Source of the DNA: Modicisalibacter sp049808615
Lineage (GTDB): Bacteria; Pseudomonadota; Gammaproteobacteria; Pseudomonadales; Halomonadaceae
Assembly: GCF_049808615.1 (NCBI RefSeq)
Contig: NZ_JBNCAN010000001.1
Location: forward strand, 217,920 to 281,919
DNA length: 64,000 bases
Direction: 5' to 3'
Shown here: positions 1 through 8,945 of the stretch, piece by piece
Position numbering within the stretch: the stretch's first letter is position 1
How the letters are laid out: each line of letters starts with the position of its first letter
Position numbers and translations under genes: made by a program
The notes under the pieces: generated by a model
The model's database searches: none
Told to the model about the DNA's origin: nothing
The model's input: the letters and a program-made list of their open reading frames with translations, nothing else

Positions 1-99
1 ACGACGAAAGGCGGTACGTAATGAGTCGCTTAGCTGCATAAGCCCTCCTTGGCAGCAATCTCTTAGCATCTGTTTTATGATTCAATCACAAACAGATTC

Positions 100-540
100 T
101 TACCAAGTCCCAGTATTCTCCATGGACGCCCAAGGCTCCTGGACTGGCAGTGCATCGCCGGCCTGCAACAGTTCGATGGAAATCCCGTCCGGCGACCGCA
201 CGAAGGCCATATGACCATCCCGTGGAGGGCGGTTGATGGTCACCCCATTCGTCTGCAGATGTTCGCAAAGTGAGTAGATATCATCGACCCGATAGGCGAG
301 ATGACCGAAGTTGCGCCCGCCGGTGTACTCCTCCGGGTCCCAGTTGTGGGTCAGTTCGATCATGGGCGCGCGATCCTCCTGGGCGCGTCGCTTGTCCTGA
401 GGCGCCGCGAGAAAGACCAGGGTGAAGCGTCCCTTCTCGTTATCCTTGCGGCTGATCTCCTCGAGTCCAAGCAGATCGCGGTAGAAGTGCAGCGAAGTGT
501 CCAGATCGCTTACGCGTACCATGGTATGCAGATATTGCAC
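100..540 (-). CDS. gloA: Lactoylglutathione lyase (glyoxalase I, VOC fold)
   Basis: This 146-residue cytosolic metalloenzyme would isomerise the hemithioacetal of methylglyoxal and glutathione to S-lactoylglutathione. The protein begins MQYLHTMVRVSDL, closely resembling GloA (YLHTM.RV.DL), and carries the expected metal-ligand contexts: His in the N-terminal LHTM, Glu in ELTHNWD, His in GHLAYRV and Glu in SIELL. The frame is open further upstream, but the family start matches a GTG at 540 preceded by AGGAG 8 nt away, so I chose that. The gene lies 22 bp after the DUF411 gene on the same strand and may be co-transcribed with it. It belongs functionally with methylglyoxal synthase 22 kb away. 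Function is inferred from family similarity. Confidence 0.9.
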   Translation of the reverse strand: MQYLHTMVRVSDLDTSLHFYRDLLGLEEISRKDNEKGRFTLVFLAAPQDKRRAQEDRAPMIELTHNWDPEEYTGGRNFGHLAYRVDDIYSLCEHLQTNGVTINRPPRDGHMAFVRSPDGISIELLQAGDALPVQEPWASMENTGTW

Positions 541-562
541 GATAGAGGCTCCTGACGATCGA

Positions 563-1027
563 TTATTGCGATTGCGGATACTGGCTAAACACTTCCGGAT
601 TTTCTCCATCCCGCCAGAGGTAGACCGCGTACTCATCCTCGCGACCGGTTTCCATGCCTGGTGAACCCTGGGGCATACCCGGCACTGCCAATACCGCAGG
701 CTTGGCATCGCTCTCCAGTAAACGACGCACGTCGCTTGCGGGTACATGGCCCTCGATCACGTGCTCCCCCACCTTGGCGGTATGGCAGGACGCCAGTTGA
801 GGATGCACCCCCTGCTCACGCTTGATGGCATTCATCTTCGGGGTGGCGTGCTGGACCACCTCGAAGCCATTGGCCTCCATGTGTTCCGCCCAGGCGGTGC
901 AGCATCCACAGTTGGGATCCTTCCACATCTCGACGGTGGGGGCGGCCCAAAGCGGCATGGAAACAAGCCCCAGTGCCAGTGCAGCACTCATTTGACGCAG
1001 GCGCCGGGAAGAAGAGGTTATGAACAT
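563..1027 (-). CDS. DUF411 periplasmic metal-binding protein
   Basis: A 154-residue exported protein with an N-terminal signal peptide ending near PLWA/AP. The mature part starts with a WKDPNCGCC motif followed by a helix (TAWAEHM), the thioredoxin-like DUF411 pattern. Downstream are SCHTA and GHVPA, also typical of this family. DUF411 proteins are often found near copper-handling genes and are presumed to bind metal through the CGCC cysteines; the role is not established. A GTG 12 nt upstream (at 1039) would add four residues; the ATG was preferred. No copper genes are adjacent here, and the next gene on this strand is gloA. Confidence 0.75.
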   Translation of the reverse strand: MFITSSSRRLRQMSAALALGLVSMPLWAAPTVEMWKDPNCGCCTAWAEHMEANGFEVVQHATPKMNAIKREQGVHPQLASCHTAKVGEHVIEGHVPASDVRRLLESDAKPAVLAVPGMPQGSPGMETGREDEYAVYLWRDGENPEVFSQYPQSQ

Positions 1028-1137
1028 AGTGCGTCTCACTTTTTCTGTTGCTGCCGATTACGGCATGATAGGGCATCATCGCATGGGGATGTCGCACCGG
1101 CATTGACACGGATCAGTCATTCAAGAGGAGTCGTTAC

Positions 1138-1674
1138 ATGCCCGATTACTGCGACCTGGCACCGGGCCATCCGTTCCATGGTCCCTATCATGATCACGAA
1201 TATGGCTTTCCAGTCAACGAAGATGACGTGCTGTTCGAGCGTCTGGTGCTGGAGATCAATCAGGCAGGGCTTTCCTGGCTGACGGTGCTGAAAAAGCGTG
1301 AGGCATTTAATGCCGCCTTCGAAGGCTTCGTCGTGCCCCGCGTTGCCGCCTATGATGATCGTGAGCGCAAACGACTGCTCAACGATGCCGGCATCATTCG
1401 TAACCGGTTGAAGGTCGATGCCGCCATTCACAATGCCAATGTCGTGCAAGGGCTGCAGAAGGAACATGGCAGCTTCAAGGCCTGGCTGGATCTGCATCAT
1501 CCCTTGTCGTTGGATGAATGGGTGCGCCTGTTCAAGCGCACCTTTCGCTTCACCGGTCCGGAGATCGTCAATGAACTCTTGATGAGCACTGGCTACCTGC
1601 CCGGTGCTCATCGCGATGACTGCCCGGTACAGGCCCGGATACTGGCCAGCCATCCGCCCTGGTCACAAGGGTAA
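1138..1674 (+). CDS. tag: DNA-3-methyladenine glycosylase I
   Basis: A 178-residue base-excision repair enzyme that removes 3-methyladenine from alkylated DNA. The HhH-GPD family Tag signature is clear: YHDHEYG near the N terminus, QAGLSWLTVLKKRE at about residues 42-56, and NDAGIIRNRLKV. All four zinc ligands of the Tag 'zinc snap' appear present: Cys5, His18 and the C-terminal HxxxC in GAHRDDC. The start has a good ribosome site (AAGAGGAG). The gene converges on the BCCT transporter, with only 4 bp between the stop codons and no terminator hairpin seen there. Confidence 0.93.
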   Translation: MPDYCDLAPGHPFHGPYHDHEYGFPVNEDDVLFERLVLEINQAGLSWLTVLKKREAFNAAFEGFVVPRVAAYDDRERKRLLNDAGIIRNRLKVDAAIHNANVVQGLQKEHGSFKAWLDLHHPLSLDEWVRLFKRTFRFTGPEIVNELLMSTGYLPGAHRDDCPVQARILASHPPWSQG

Positions 1675-1678
1675 CCGA

Positions 1679-3316
1679 TTAGCGTGGTTCGCTCGCCACT
1701 GCCTTCCACACCGAATAGCACATTACCAGCAGTACCAGCGAGAAGGGCAATCCGGTGGCCGTCACCCCCGCCTGCAACGCCGTGAGGCCGCCGCCCACCA
1801 GCAGAGCAATCGCGATCATGCCCTCGGCCGTTGCCCAGAACATGCGCTGAGATACGGGAGCATCGGTCTTGCCACCCGAGGTGATGGTATCGACCACCAG
1901 GGAACCGGAGTCCGATGAGGTGACGAAGAAGATCAGTGTCAGGATGATGGCGATGGTCGAGACGATGCCCGGAAAAGGCAGTTCATTGAGCATGCCGAAC
2001 AGCGACAGTTCGGGGCTGTAGCTGTCGATCACATTGGCCTTGACGAGGCTGTTTTCGGGATCGGCGAAGAGTTGGTCGATGGCGATACCGCCGAAGACCC
2101 CCATCCAGAGGAAGATGATCAGGCTAGGCACCAACAGCACCGACACGACAAACTCGCGCACCGTGCGACCGCGGCTGACCCGGGCGATGAACATGCCGAC
2201 GAAGGGTGACCAGGAGATCCACCAGGCCCAGTAGAAGGCGCTCCAGTCTTCGCGATAGGCGTCATCCGTGCGACCGAAGGGCATGGAGAGCGGCACGAAC
2301 TCCCCGACGTAGGTCACCAGTCCATCCCAGAACCCGCTGAGCGCCGCGAGGGTCGGGCCGGCGAAGAACACGAAGAGAAAAAAGAAGAACGCCATGACCA
2401 TGTTGATCTCGGAAAGCACCTTCACACCGCCGTCGAGCCCTCGCCACACCGACACCAGCGCCACCGCGGTGACCACGACGATAATGGTAATTTGCGCGGT
2501 GAGGCTGATCTCCATGCCAAATACGAAGTTGAAGCCCGCATTGGCCTGCTGCGCGCCCAGTCCCAGGGAGGTGACCAGCCCGAACAGGGTGGAGAAGACC
2601 GCGAGCACGTCGATCAAATGACCCGTCCAGCCCCACACGCGCTCGCCCAGCAATGGATAGAAGGAAGAGCGAATCGAAAACGGCAATCCCTTGTTGTAGC
2701 TGAAGATCGACAGGGCCAGTGCCATGAGCGCGTACACCCCCCAGCCATGTAATCCCCAATGCAGGTAGGTGCCGGCGATGCCCAAGGCCCGGGCATCGGC
2801 AATGTTCGCTTCGATGATCTCGCCCTCCGGACCGATGGGCGAAGGCACCCCGAGGGGGGAGGAAACCGCCATGTGATAGACCGGTTCGAGCACGCCGAAG
2901 AACAATAGCCCAATGCCGATGCCGGCGGCGAACAGCATCGAAAACCAGGCGAGATAGGAATAGTCGGGGCGCGCATCCTTGCCGCCGAGGCGTACCGAGC
3001 CGTAGGGCGAGATGGCCAGCACGACACAGAAGAGCAGATAGAGATTGACGACGATGATGAAATACCAGTCCAGGGTGCCGGTGGAAAAATCCACCACGGC
3101 CTGGAAGACCTGGCCAGCCCTGTCCGGAAACAGCAGCGTGAGGATGATGAAGACGATCGTGGTGCCGGCGGAGATGCCGAAAACTGGATTGTGAATATCG
3201 AAACCGATAGGGCCGAGACTGCCTTCGATATTGTCCTGACCGACGACGTAGTCGGTATCGATGAGTGAGTCCTGGGGCGCATGACCGCCCTCGCTGGAAG
3301 ATCCGTTTTCTGTCAT
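1679..3316 (-). CDS. BCCT-family betaine/carnitine/choline transporter
   Basis: A 545-residue inner-membrane secondary transporter with twelve predicted helices. Family hallmarks are the GIGIGLLFFGVLEPVYH stretch (about residues 130-150), a long HWGLHGWGVYAL segment, and the AWWISWSPFVGMFIARVSRGRTVREF signature, given here only as a position (about residues 355-380). BCCT carriers take up glycine betaine, choline or related osmolytes coupled to Na+ or H+, which fits a halophile. There is no long cytosolic C-terminal regulatory tail, so it resembles shorter OpuD/EctT-like members rather than BetT; the substrate cannot be assigned. It stands alone with no osmolyte biosynthesis genes nearby. Confidence 0.92.
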   Translation of the reverse strand: MTENGSSSEGGHAPQDSLIDTDYVVGQDNIEGSLGPIGFDIHNPVFGISAGTTIVFIILTLLFPDRAGQVFQAVVDFSTGTLDWYFIIVVNLYLLFCVVLAISPYGSVRLGGKDARPDYSYLAWFSMLFAAGIGIGLLFFGVLEPVYHMAVSSPLGVPSPIGPEGEIIEANIADARALGIAGTYLHWGLHGWGVYALMALALSIFSYNKGLPFSIRSSFYPLLGERVWGWTGHLIDVLAVFSTLFGLVTSLGLGAQQANAGFNFVFGMEISLTAQITIIVVVTAVALVSVWRGLDGGVKVLSEINMVMAFFFFLFVFFAGPTLAALSGFWDGLVTYVGEFVPLSMPFGRTDDAYREDWSAFYWAWWISWSPFVGMFIARVSRGRTVREFVVSVLLVPSLIIFLWMGVFGGIAIDQLFADPENSLVKANVIDSYSPELSLFGMLNELPFPGIVSTIAIILTLIFFVTSSDSGSLVVDTITSGGKTDAPVSQRMFWATAEGMIAIALLVGGGLTALQAGVTATGLPFSLVLLVMCYSVWKAVASEPR

Positions 3317-3576
3317 TGTTATCTCGCTGTGCTGTTTTGATCGTTGACGTTCTACAGGACGCCTCGAGTCACCTCATCGACAATAGTGAAGCTCAACAAA
3401 ATCATACTAGCCTACGCGCGGCGAGTTTGTGACATACTTCCACATCGAAAACAGTTCTAAGCGTCAGCACGTGAGCACCGCGATCACAGAAACCCAGCTA
3501 TCAAGACGCGCTGCTGGCGCTCTGCCGAGAATGTACCAATCGCCATTTCAGCAATGATAAAAGTTCTCCGATTTCT

Positions 3577-4647
3577 ATGGATTCCCTGACCCAAGCCTGT
3601 CTGGGCGCCGCAGTCGGCGGCGCGGTGCTTGGCCGACGCCTGGGGCGTAAGGCATTGCTTGCTGGAGCGGTACTGGGCACTCTTCCGGATCTCGATGTAT
3701 TGATCGACTATGGCGACGCCGTGGCCGATTACACTTATCACCGTGGCTTCAGCCATTCGCTGCTGGTGCTCGCTGGCCTGGCGCTGCTGCTTGCGCTCCT
3801 GTCGACGCGCTTGATTACCTGGGGGAATATTACCCTGACGCGATGGGGGCTATTTTATGGCGCCTGCCTGCTGACGCATCCCCTGCTCGATGCCTTCACC
3901 GCCTACGGCACTCAGCTGTTATGGCCGCTGAACACTCCGCCAGTGAGCTGGTCGAGCATCTTCATCATCGATCCCCTGTATACCTTGCCGCTGTTGATCG
4001 CCGTGGCCTATGGGCTGATCCGGGGATATCGTCCTCGGTCGCTGACCTGGGGATTGGCCTTGTCCAGTGCCTATCTGGTGTTTTCCATCGGCGCCCAATG
4101 GACGATCGATACCCGGATCGAGCCTCTTTTGGCCGAACGTGGTCTGGAAAACGCGCCTCGACTCGTGCAGCCGACGCCGTTCAATACACTGCTGTGGCGA
4201 GTGACGGTGATCGATGACACAGACCATCAGGAAGCATTGGTCGGGCTGTTCGATACTCGGCCACCGCTGTTCGAACGTTTCTCGCGAGGAGCGCAATATG
4301 AGGATAGTGTGCAAGAGTTGTCCAGCGGGCGACGTCTTTACTGGTTTGCCGGGCCCTTCTTGAGCTACCGAACCCAAACGAGTGATGAAGCCGTGGAGCT
4401 GATCGCCACCGACTTACGCCTGGGCGTGCCCGGCTTTCATCCTTTCAGCTTTTCCCTGGCGGCAAGCAACGGCGATGGTTGGGCGCCGATCACTACGCGA
4501 CTGTTAGACGAGCGCTCGGCAGGTTCGGACGCGCTGGCACTGCTGGCCCGGCGCGTCTTTTCACCCGATCGGCGCGTGTGTCCCTCCGCTTTCGCCAGTA
4601 CGTCTCAGACAGCATCCACTGATACCTGCCAATCGCATCAAGAGTAG
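3577..4647 (+). CDS. YdjM/DUF457-family membrane metal-dependent hydrolase
   Basis: A 356-residue membrane protein whose first 200 residues match the YdjM/YbcI (DUF457) family. It starts MDSLTQACLGAAVGGAVLG, then has LPDLDVLID and YTYHRGFSHSLL, supplying the His and Asp residues proposed to bind metal, and LLTHPLLDAF further on. About five transmembrane segments precede a soluble C-terminal half (from about residue 190). In E. coli YdjM is in the SOS regulon, but no LexA box (CTGT-N8-ACAG) was seen in the 260 bp upstream. Biochemical function is unknown. Confidence 0.8.
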   Translation: MDSLTQACLGAAVGGAVLGRRLGRKALLAGAVLGTLPDLDVLIDYGDAVADYTYHRGFSHSLLVLAGLALLLALLSTRLITWGNITLTRWGLFYGACLLTHPLLDAFTAYGTQLLWPLNTPPVSWSSIFIIDPLYTLPLLIAVAYGLIRGYRPRSLTWGLALSSAYLVFSIGAQWTIDTRIEPLLAERGLENAPRLVQPTPFNTLLWRVTVIDDTDHQEALVGLFDTRPPLFERFSRGAQYEDSVQELSSGRRLYWFAGPFLSYRTQTSDEAVELIATDLRLGVPGFHPFSFSLAASNGDGWAPITTRLLDERSAGSDALALLARRVFSPDRRVCPSAFASTSQTASTDTCQSHQE

Positions 4648-4683
4648 GAGTCGGCTACAGGTGCCACTTTACTCCTATCCGTA

Positions 4684-5460
4684 CTAGCGTTCTTCGATGC
4701 CCTGGCCGCAACCGAGCAATTTCTGGGTGTCAGAGGTTATCGTGACGCGCACCGGAAAGGGTTTACCGCTCATGCTATCGAAACATGCCCTGGCCTCCAG
4801 TTCGACGGTCAGAGGCTGGGCCGGGTCCTGGCTGACCAGGGTCATGCTTGCGTGCTGGCCATTGACGACATTGTCTACCTTGTAGGGAAGTACCAGGGTG
4901 CGCTTACCGTAATCCGTTACCCAACTCAGTCTCGGTGTCTGGCGATCCAGTCTCAGCGCCCAGCCGGGTTCGTTACCCTTGGCATAGAAGATCGTGTCGG
5001 GATGCTGGCGGCGGTCCCAGGTCTTGCGCTGCGCATCCTGTTGACACTCGAGTCGGCCGTTGTCGCTCTCGACGAGGGCGATATCGCCCTTGTTCCAGAA
5101 CGACAGATCATCTTTGGTGTAGCGCGCTCCGGATGCCACGACGGCCCGCTCGAGCTCATAGTGCCCTTGCCCTGACCACAGGCGTAGCCGGTTATCGGGA
5201 AAGGTCGCAATCAAATCCTGAGCCGGGGTGCAGCGCCAGGCGGTGAATGCCTTACCGCCATCGGCGAAAAAGGCCGATGGCAGTAGCGGCGATGAGGGTT
5301 TGTTGCTCGCTTGCGTGGATCCATCCTTCTCCGCAGGAGTCGCAGGCGTTATCTCAACCACCCGCTCCTCCATTTGCGGTGCGGTGGTCGTCGACATTGA
5401 GGATGATAGGGTGCACCCCGCCAGGACGAATGCAACGAGCACAGGTACAATGAACCTCAC
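4684..5460 (-). CDS. Two-domain MliC-like / COG3650 lipoprotein
   Basis: A 258-residue lipoprotein. From the GTG at 5460 it has a short signal peptide ending in the lipobox VLAGC (lipidated Cys16). That start has a strong GGAGGTGG ribosome site 5 nt away; an upstream ATG at 5490 would lengthen the n-region unusually. Residues about 74-140 look like the MliC domain (AWRC, SGARY, FWNKGDIALV, LECQ), known to inhibit C-type lysozyme. Residues about 155-245 carry FYAKGNEPGWAL, the signature of COG3650 proteins. The combination suggests a periplasmic cell-wall defence or envelope-stress protein, which is inference. It stands alone between two oppositely oriented genes. Confidence 0.75.
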   Translation of the reverse strand: MRFIVPVLVAFVLAGCTLSSSMSTTTAPQMEERVVEITPATPAEKDGSTQASNKPSSPLLPSAFFADGGKAFTAWRCTPAQDLIATFPDNRLRLWSGQGHYELERAVVASGARYTKDDLSFWNKGDIALVESDNGRLECQQDAQRKTWDRRQHPDTIFYAKGNEPGWALRLDRQTPRLSWVTDYGKRTLVLPYKVDNVVNGQHASMTLVSQDPAQPLTVELEARACFDSMSGKPFPVRVTITSDTQKLLGCGQGIEER

Positions 5461-5597
5461 AGCCACCTCCAGAATGAAAGAATTAATCATCAGGAGATGA
5501 TATTACCAGTCATCGCACACTGCTCATGCCTCTTACCGCCACCTTTTCCGGCTTCATTTTAGGGTATTGAGCCTATTGATCTTTCAACGATAGTCCG

Positions 5598-7883
5598 TCA
5601 GGAATAGCGCCGCCGCAACTCCCCTGCCGCCTCGACCATGTTGGCCAATGCCGGCTCGACCTCTGCCCAGCCTCGGGTCTTGAGGCCGCAATCCGGATTG
5701 ACCCACAGGCGCTCCGCGGGCACCTTGTCCGCTGCCTTTTGCATCAGCGTCACTATCCAGCTTACCTCGGGAATATTCGGCGAGTGAATATCGTAGACCC
5801 CCGGGCCGATCTCGTTGGGATAGGCGAAATCCTCGAAGGCATCGAGCAGCTCCATGTCGGAACGCGAGGTCTCGATGGTAATGACATCCGCATCCAGTGC
5901 CGCAATGGCATCGATGATGTCGTTGAACTCCGAGTAACACATATGGGTATGAATCTGCGTTTCGTCCCGGGCCACCGCCGCCGATAGCTTGAAGCAGGTC
6001 ACCGCCCAGTCCAGATACGTCTGCCACTGTTCACGTTGCAGAGGCAACCCTTCGCGCAGTGCCGGCTCGTCGATCTGAATGATGCCGATGCCGGCCGCTT
6101 CGAGATCCGCCACCTCATCGCGCAGCGCCAGGGCGATCTGTCGACAGGTCGCCTCACGTGACTGGTCGTCCCGTACGAAGGACCACTGAAGAATCGTCAC
6201 CGGTCCGGTCAGCATGCCCTTCATGGGTGCATCGGTCAGACTTTGCGCATATTCGCTCCAGCGCACGGTCATGGGCCGAGGCCGAGCGACATCGCCAAAG
6301 ATGATCGGTGGTTTGACACAGCGCGATCCATAGCTCTGCACCCAACCGAAACGAGTGAAGGCAAAGCCATCGAGCAGTTCGCCGAAGTACTCGACCATGT
6401 CGTTACGCTCGGCTTCGCCATGCACCAGCACATCGAGCCCTAGCGCCTGCTGACGTTCAACGGCAAAAGCGATTTCCTCGCGCATCCGGGCTTCATAGGC
6501 CTCGAGCTCCAGAGTCCCGGCCTTGAAGGCGCGACGTGCGGCACGAATACCATCGGTCTGCGGGAAGGAGCCGATGGTGGTGGTGGGAAACAACGGCAGA
6601 TCGAAGCGCTTCCGCTGCACCCTGGCACGCAGAGGGTAGGCATTGGTCCGCTCCGCGTCACTCTGGACAAGCGCCCCGAGACGTTTCGCCACCGCCTTTT
6701 TATGAATACGCTTCGAATGACGACGCCCCTCCAGCGCAGTCGTCGCCTCCGCCAGGCGCTCCTCGTCCGCCGGAGTGCCGCGATCGTCGAGCAAGCGTGT
6801 CAGAAGGGCGACTTCGTCGAGCTTCTGTCGAGCAAACGCCAGCCAGCTCTTGAGCTCTGCGTCGAGTTCCGTTTCGCTTTCGAGATCCACCGGGACGTGC
6901 AGCAACGAACAGCTCGGTGCCAGCCATAGGCGATCACCCAGCCGGACCTTGGCATGAGCCAGCGTTTCGCGCAGTCCGGCCAGATCGGCGCGCCAGACAT
7001 TGCGGCCGTCAATGGCGCCGACGGAGAGAATCTTGTAGGTTGGCAGACGATCGAGAACCCGCTCGAGTTGTCTGGGAGCGCGTACCGTATCGATGTGCAG
7101 CGCCTCGACGGGCAGGCCAACGGCCAGGGCCAGATTGTCACCAAGATCACCGAAGTAAGTCGCCAACAGCACCTTGACCGGCGCGGATTGCAGTCTGTTA
7201 TAGGTGTGCTCCACGGCCTGTTGCCATGCCTGAGGAAGATCCTGCACCAGTGCAGGCTCATCGAGCTGCACCCACTCGACGCCTTGACTCGCCAGTCGCG
7301 ACAGGATGTTGCCATAGACCTCGATCAACCCTTCGAGCAGCTCGAGACGGTCTAAGCCCGCATTCTTTTCCTTGCCCAGCCAAAGCCAGGTCACGGGGCC
7401 GAGCAAGGTGACCTTGACCGCATGACCGGCGCTCAGGGCTTCCTCGACTTCGTCGAACAATCGTTCGCTGGCGATCCGAAAGCGTTGCCCTTGATGAAGC
7501 TCAGGAACCAGGTAGTGATAGTTGGTATCGAAATACTTGGTCATCTCGCAGGCGGCCGCCGGCGTGCCACTGGGCGCGCGCCCCCGGGCCATGCGAAAGG
7601 TGGTATCGAGATCGACTTCATTTGCGTCGTGCTCGAAACGCGGCGGTACCGCGCCAATCAGTGCCGAGACGTTGAGCACCTGATCATAAAAGGCAAAATC
7701 GCCGACACTGACCAGATCGAGACCCGCATCGCGCTGAGCCTGCCAATGCCGCGCGCGCAATTCAGCACCGGTGGTTTCCAGAGCCGCCTGGTCGATCTCG
7801 CCCTTCCAATACGCTTCAACGGCCTGCTTGAGTTCACGCTTCGCGCCAATCCGCGGGTAACCTAAGGTGTGTGCCAGTGTCAT
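5598..7883 (-). CDS. metE: Cobalamin-independent methionine synthase
   Basis: A 761-residue cytosolic enzyme transferring the methyl group of 5-methyltetrahydropteroyltri-glutamate to homocysteine, the last step of methionine synthesis. It starts MTLAHTLGYPRIGAKRELK, typical of MetE. The N-terminal barrel covers about residues 1-350, the catalytic C-terminal barrel about 430-755. The zinc ligands are visible in IHTHMCYSEF (His and Cys), the ETSRSD region (Glu) and NPDCGLKTRGW (Cys). Length matches the family. An AAGGA ribosome site precedes the ATG. It is divergent from metR, the arrangement in which MetR activates metE using homocysteine as coregulator. Confidence 0.97.
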   Translation of the reverse strand: MTLAHTLGYPRIGAKRELKQAVEAYWKGEIDQAALETTGAELRARHWQAQRDAGLDLVSVGDFAFYDQVLNVSALIGAVPPRFEHDANEVDLDTTFRMARGRAPSGTPAAACEMTKYFDTNYHYLVPELHQGQRFRIASERLFDEVEEALSAGHAVKVTLLGPVTWLWLGKEKNAGLDRLELLEGLIEVYGNILSRLASQGVEWVQLDEPALVQDLPQAWQQAVEHTYNRLQSAPVKVLLATYFGDLGDNLALAVGLPVEALHIDTVRAPRQLERVLDRLPTYKILSVGAIDGRNVWRADLAGLRETLAHAKVRLGDRLWLAPSCSLLHVPVDLESETELDAELKSWLAFARQKLDEVALLTRLLDDRGTPADEERLAEATTALEGRRHSKRIHKKAVAKRLGALVQSDAERTNAYPLRARVQRKRFDLPLFPTTTIGSFPQTDGIRAARRAFKAGTLELEAYEARMREEIAFAVERQQALGLDVLVHGEAERNDMVEYFGELLDGFAFTRFGWVQSYGSRCVKPPIIFGDVARPRPMTVRWSEYAQSLTDAPMKGMLTGPVTILQWSFVRDDQSREATCRQIALALRDEVADLEAAGIGIIQIDEPALREGLPLQREQWQTYLDWAVTCFKLSAAVARDETQIHTHMCYSEFNDIIDAIAALDADVITIETSRSDMELLDAFEDFAYPNEIGPGVYDIHSPNIPEVSWIVTLMQKAADKVPAERLWVNPDCGLKTRGWAEVEPALANMVEAAGELRRRYS

Positions 7884-7893
7884 CGTTATTCCT

Positions 7894-7906
7894 TGAAGAA
7901 ATTAAA
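7894..7906. promoter_or_regulatory. Possible weak second MetR half-site near metE
   Basis: TGAAGAAATTAAA keeps the first half of the MetR consensus TGAA-N5-TTCA but only two of four bases in the second. It sits just upstream of the metE start codon. MetR often uses paired sites of unequal strength in metE-metR intergenic regions. This is a weak call. Confidence 0.25.
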
Positions 7907-7999
7907 CGGTAAGATCGGCGATCAATTTCGCCATATGCGTTGGACGCAGTGTCACTGGCGCTACGAAGTGAATCAAACTAAATTATCTAATCATCAACG

Positions 8000-8012
8000 T
8001 GAATGGCTTTCA
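8000..8012. promoter_or_regulatory. MetR binding site (perfect TGAA-N5-TTCA)
   Basis: TGAATGGCTTTCA at 8000-8012 matches the MetR operator consensus TGAANNNNNTTCA exactly. It lies 4 bp before the preferred metR start (ATG at 8017), inside the 133-bp metE-metR intergenic region. Its position fits autoregulation of metR; it is farther from metE than a classical activation site would be. Confidence 0.6.
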
Positions 8013-8016
8013 TGCA

Positions 8017-8931
8017 ATGCTCGAGCTTCGTCATCTTCGAACCTTAGTTGCCCTACGCGAAGCAGGCTCGCTGGTCGAGGCGGCCGAGCGGATACATCTG
8101 ACCCAGTCGGCACTTTCGCACCAGATCAAGGACCTGGAAGAGCGTTTGAACACCCCCTTGTTTCTACGCAAGACCCGACCGGTCACCTTTACTCGGGCCG
8201 GCGTGCGATTACTGGAACTGGCCGAGCGAATACTTCCTCAGGTACGCATGGCGGAGAGGGATCTGGCACGTCTGGCCGGCGAGGAACAAGGCCGGCTACA
8301 TATGGCCATCGAATGTCACAGCTGCTTTCAGTGGCTGATGCCGACCATCGATCATTTTCGCGATCACTGGCCCGAGGTCGAAGTCGACATTCCCAGCGGG
8401 CGCAGTTTCGACCCCTTGCCCGCCCTAGCCCGGGAGCAGCTCGACCTGGTGATCACCGCCGATCCCCAGCCCCTGACCGGTGTGCACTATGAACCGCTGT
8501 TCCGCTATGAAGGCTTGCTGGCGCTATCTCGTCAGCATGCGCTTGCCGACAAGCCTTTCGTGACCGCCGAGGAGCTGGCCGGGGAGACCCTGATCATCTA
8601 TCCGGTGGAACATAGTCGGCTGGATGTCTTCACCCAGTTTCTCGAACCCGCCCAGGTGATGCCCAAGGAGATACGCACTGCGGAACTGACGGTCATGATG
8701 ATGCAGCTGGTGGCCAGTGGGCGCGGCGTCTGTGCGCTTCCCAACTGGGCATTGACCGAATATCTGGAGCGCGGCTATGTGCGCGCCCTGACATTGGGAG
8801 AACAGGGCGTGTGGAGCACACTGTTCGCCGCGATTCGTGAAGAGCAGCGCGATCTGCCCTGGATGGAGGATTTTCTGCGCACCGCTCGCGAGACCTCGTT
8901 TGCGGTGCTGGAAGGCATCAAGCCGGCGTAA
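8017..8931 (+). CDS. metR: LysR-type regulator of methionine biosynthesis
   Basis: A 304-residue LysR regulator. The N-terminal winged helix-turn-helix (LRHLRTLVALREAGSLVEAA, then TQSALSHQIKDLE) and the MetR-specific AIECHSCFQWLMP segment (about residues 88-100) identify MetR, which binds homocysteine and controls metE and other methionine genes. Protein alignment favours ATG 8017 (MLELRHLRTL, as in E. coli MIEVKHLKTL). A GTG at 7999 would add six residues and place the MetR box inside the coding region. It is divergent from metE. Confidence 0.93.
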   Translation: MLELRHLRTLVALREAGSLVEAAERIHLTQSALSHQIKDLEERLNTPLFLRKTRPVTFTRAGVRLLELAERILPQVRMAERDLARLAGEEQGRLHMAIECHSCFQWLMPTIDHFRDHWPEVEVDIPSGRSFDPLPALAREQLDLVITADPQPLTGVHYEPLFRYEGLLALSRQHALADKPFVTAEELAGETLIIYPVEHSRLDVFTQFLEPAQVMPKEIRTAELTVMMMQLVASGRGVCALPNWALTEYLERGYVRALTLGEQGVWSTLFAAIREEQRDLPWMEDFLRTARETSFAVLEGIKPA

Positions 8932-8945
8932 GAACAGTAAACGAA

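Noticed and set aside
1..99. Possible end of a gene entering from the left edge
   Set aside because: No frame with a recognisable protein end was seen in the first 99 bases.
3317..3576. Possible LexA box upstream of the YdjM-like gene, by analogy with E. coli
   Set aside because: No CTGT-N8-ACAG motif found in the 260-bp region.
7884..8016. Possible cobalamin riboswitch upstream of metE
   Set aside because: The intergenic region is only 133 bp and contains no B12-box-like or long paired structure; MetR control explains it.
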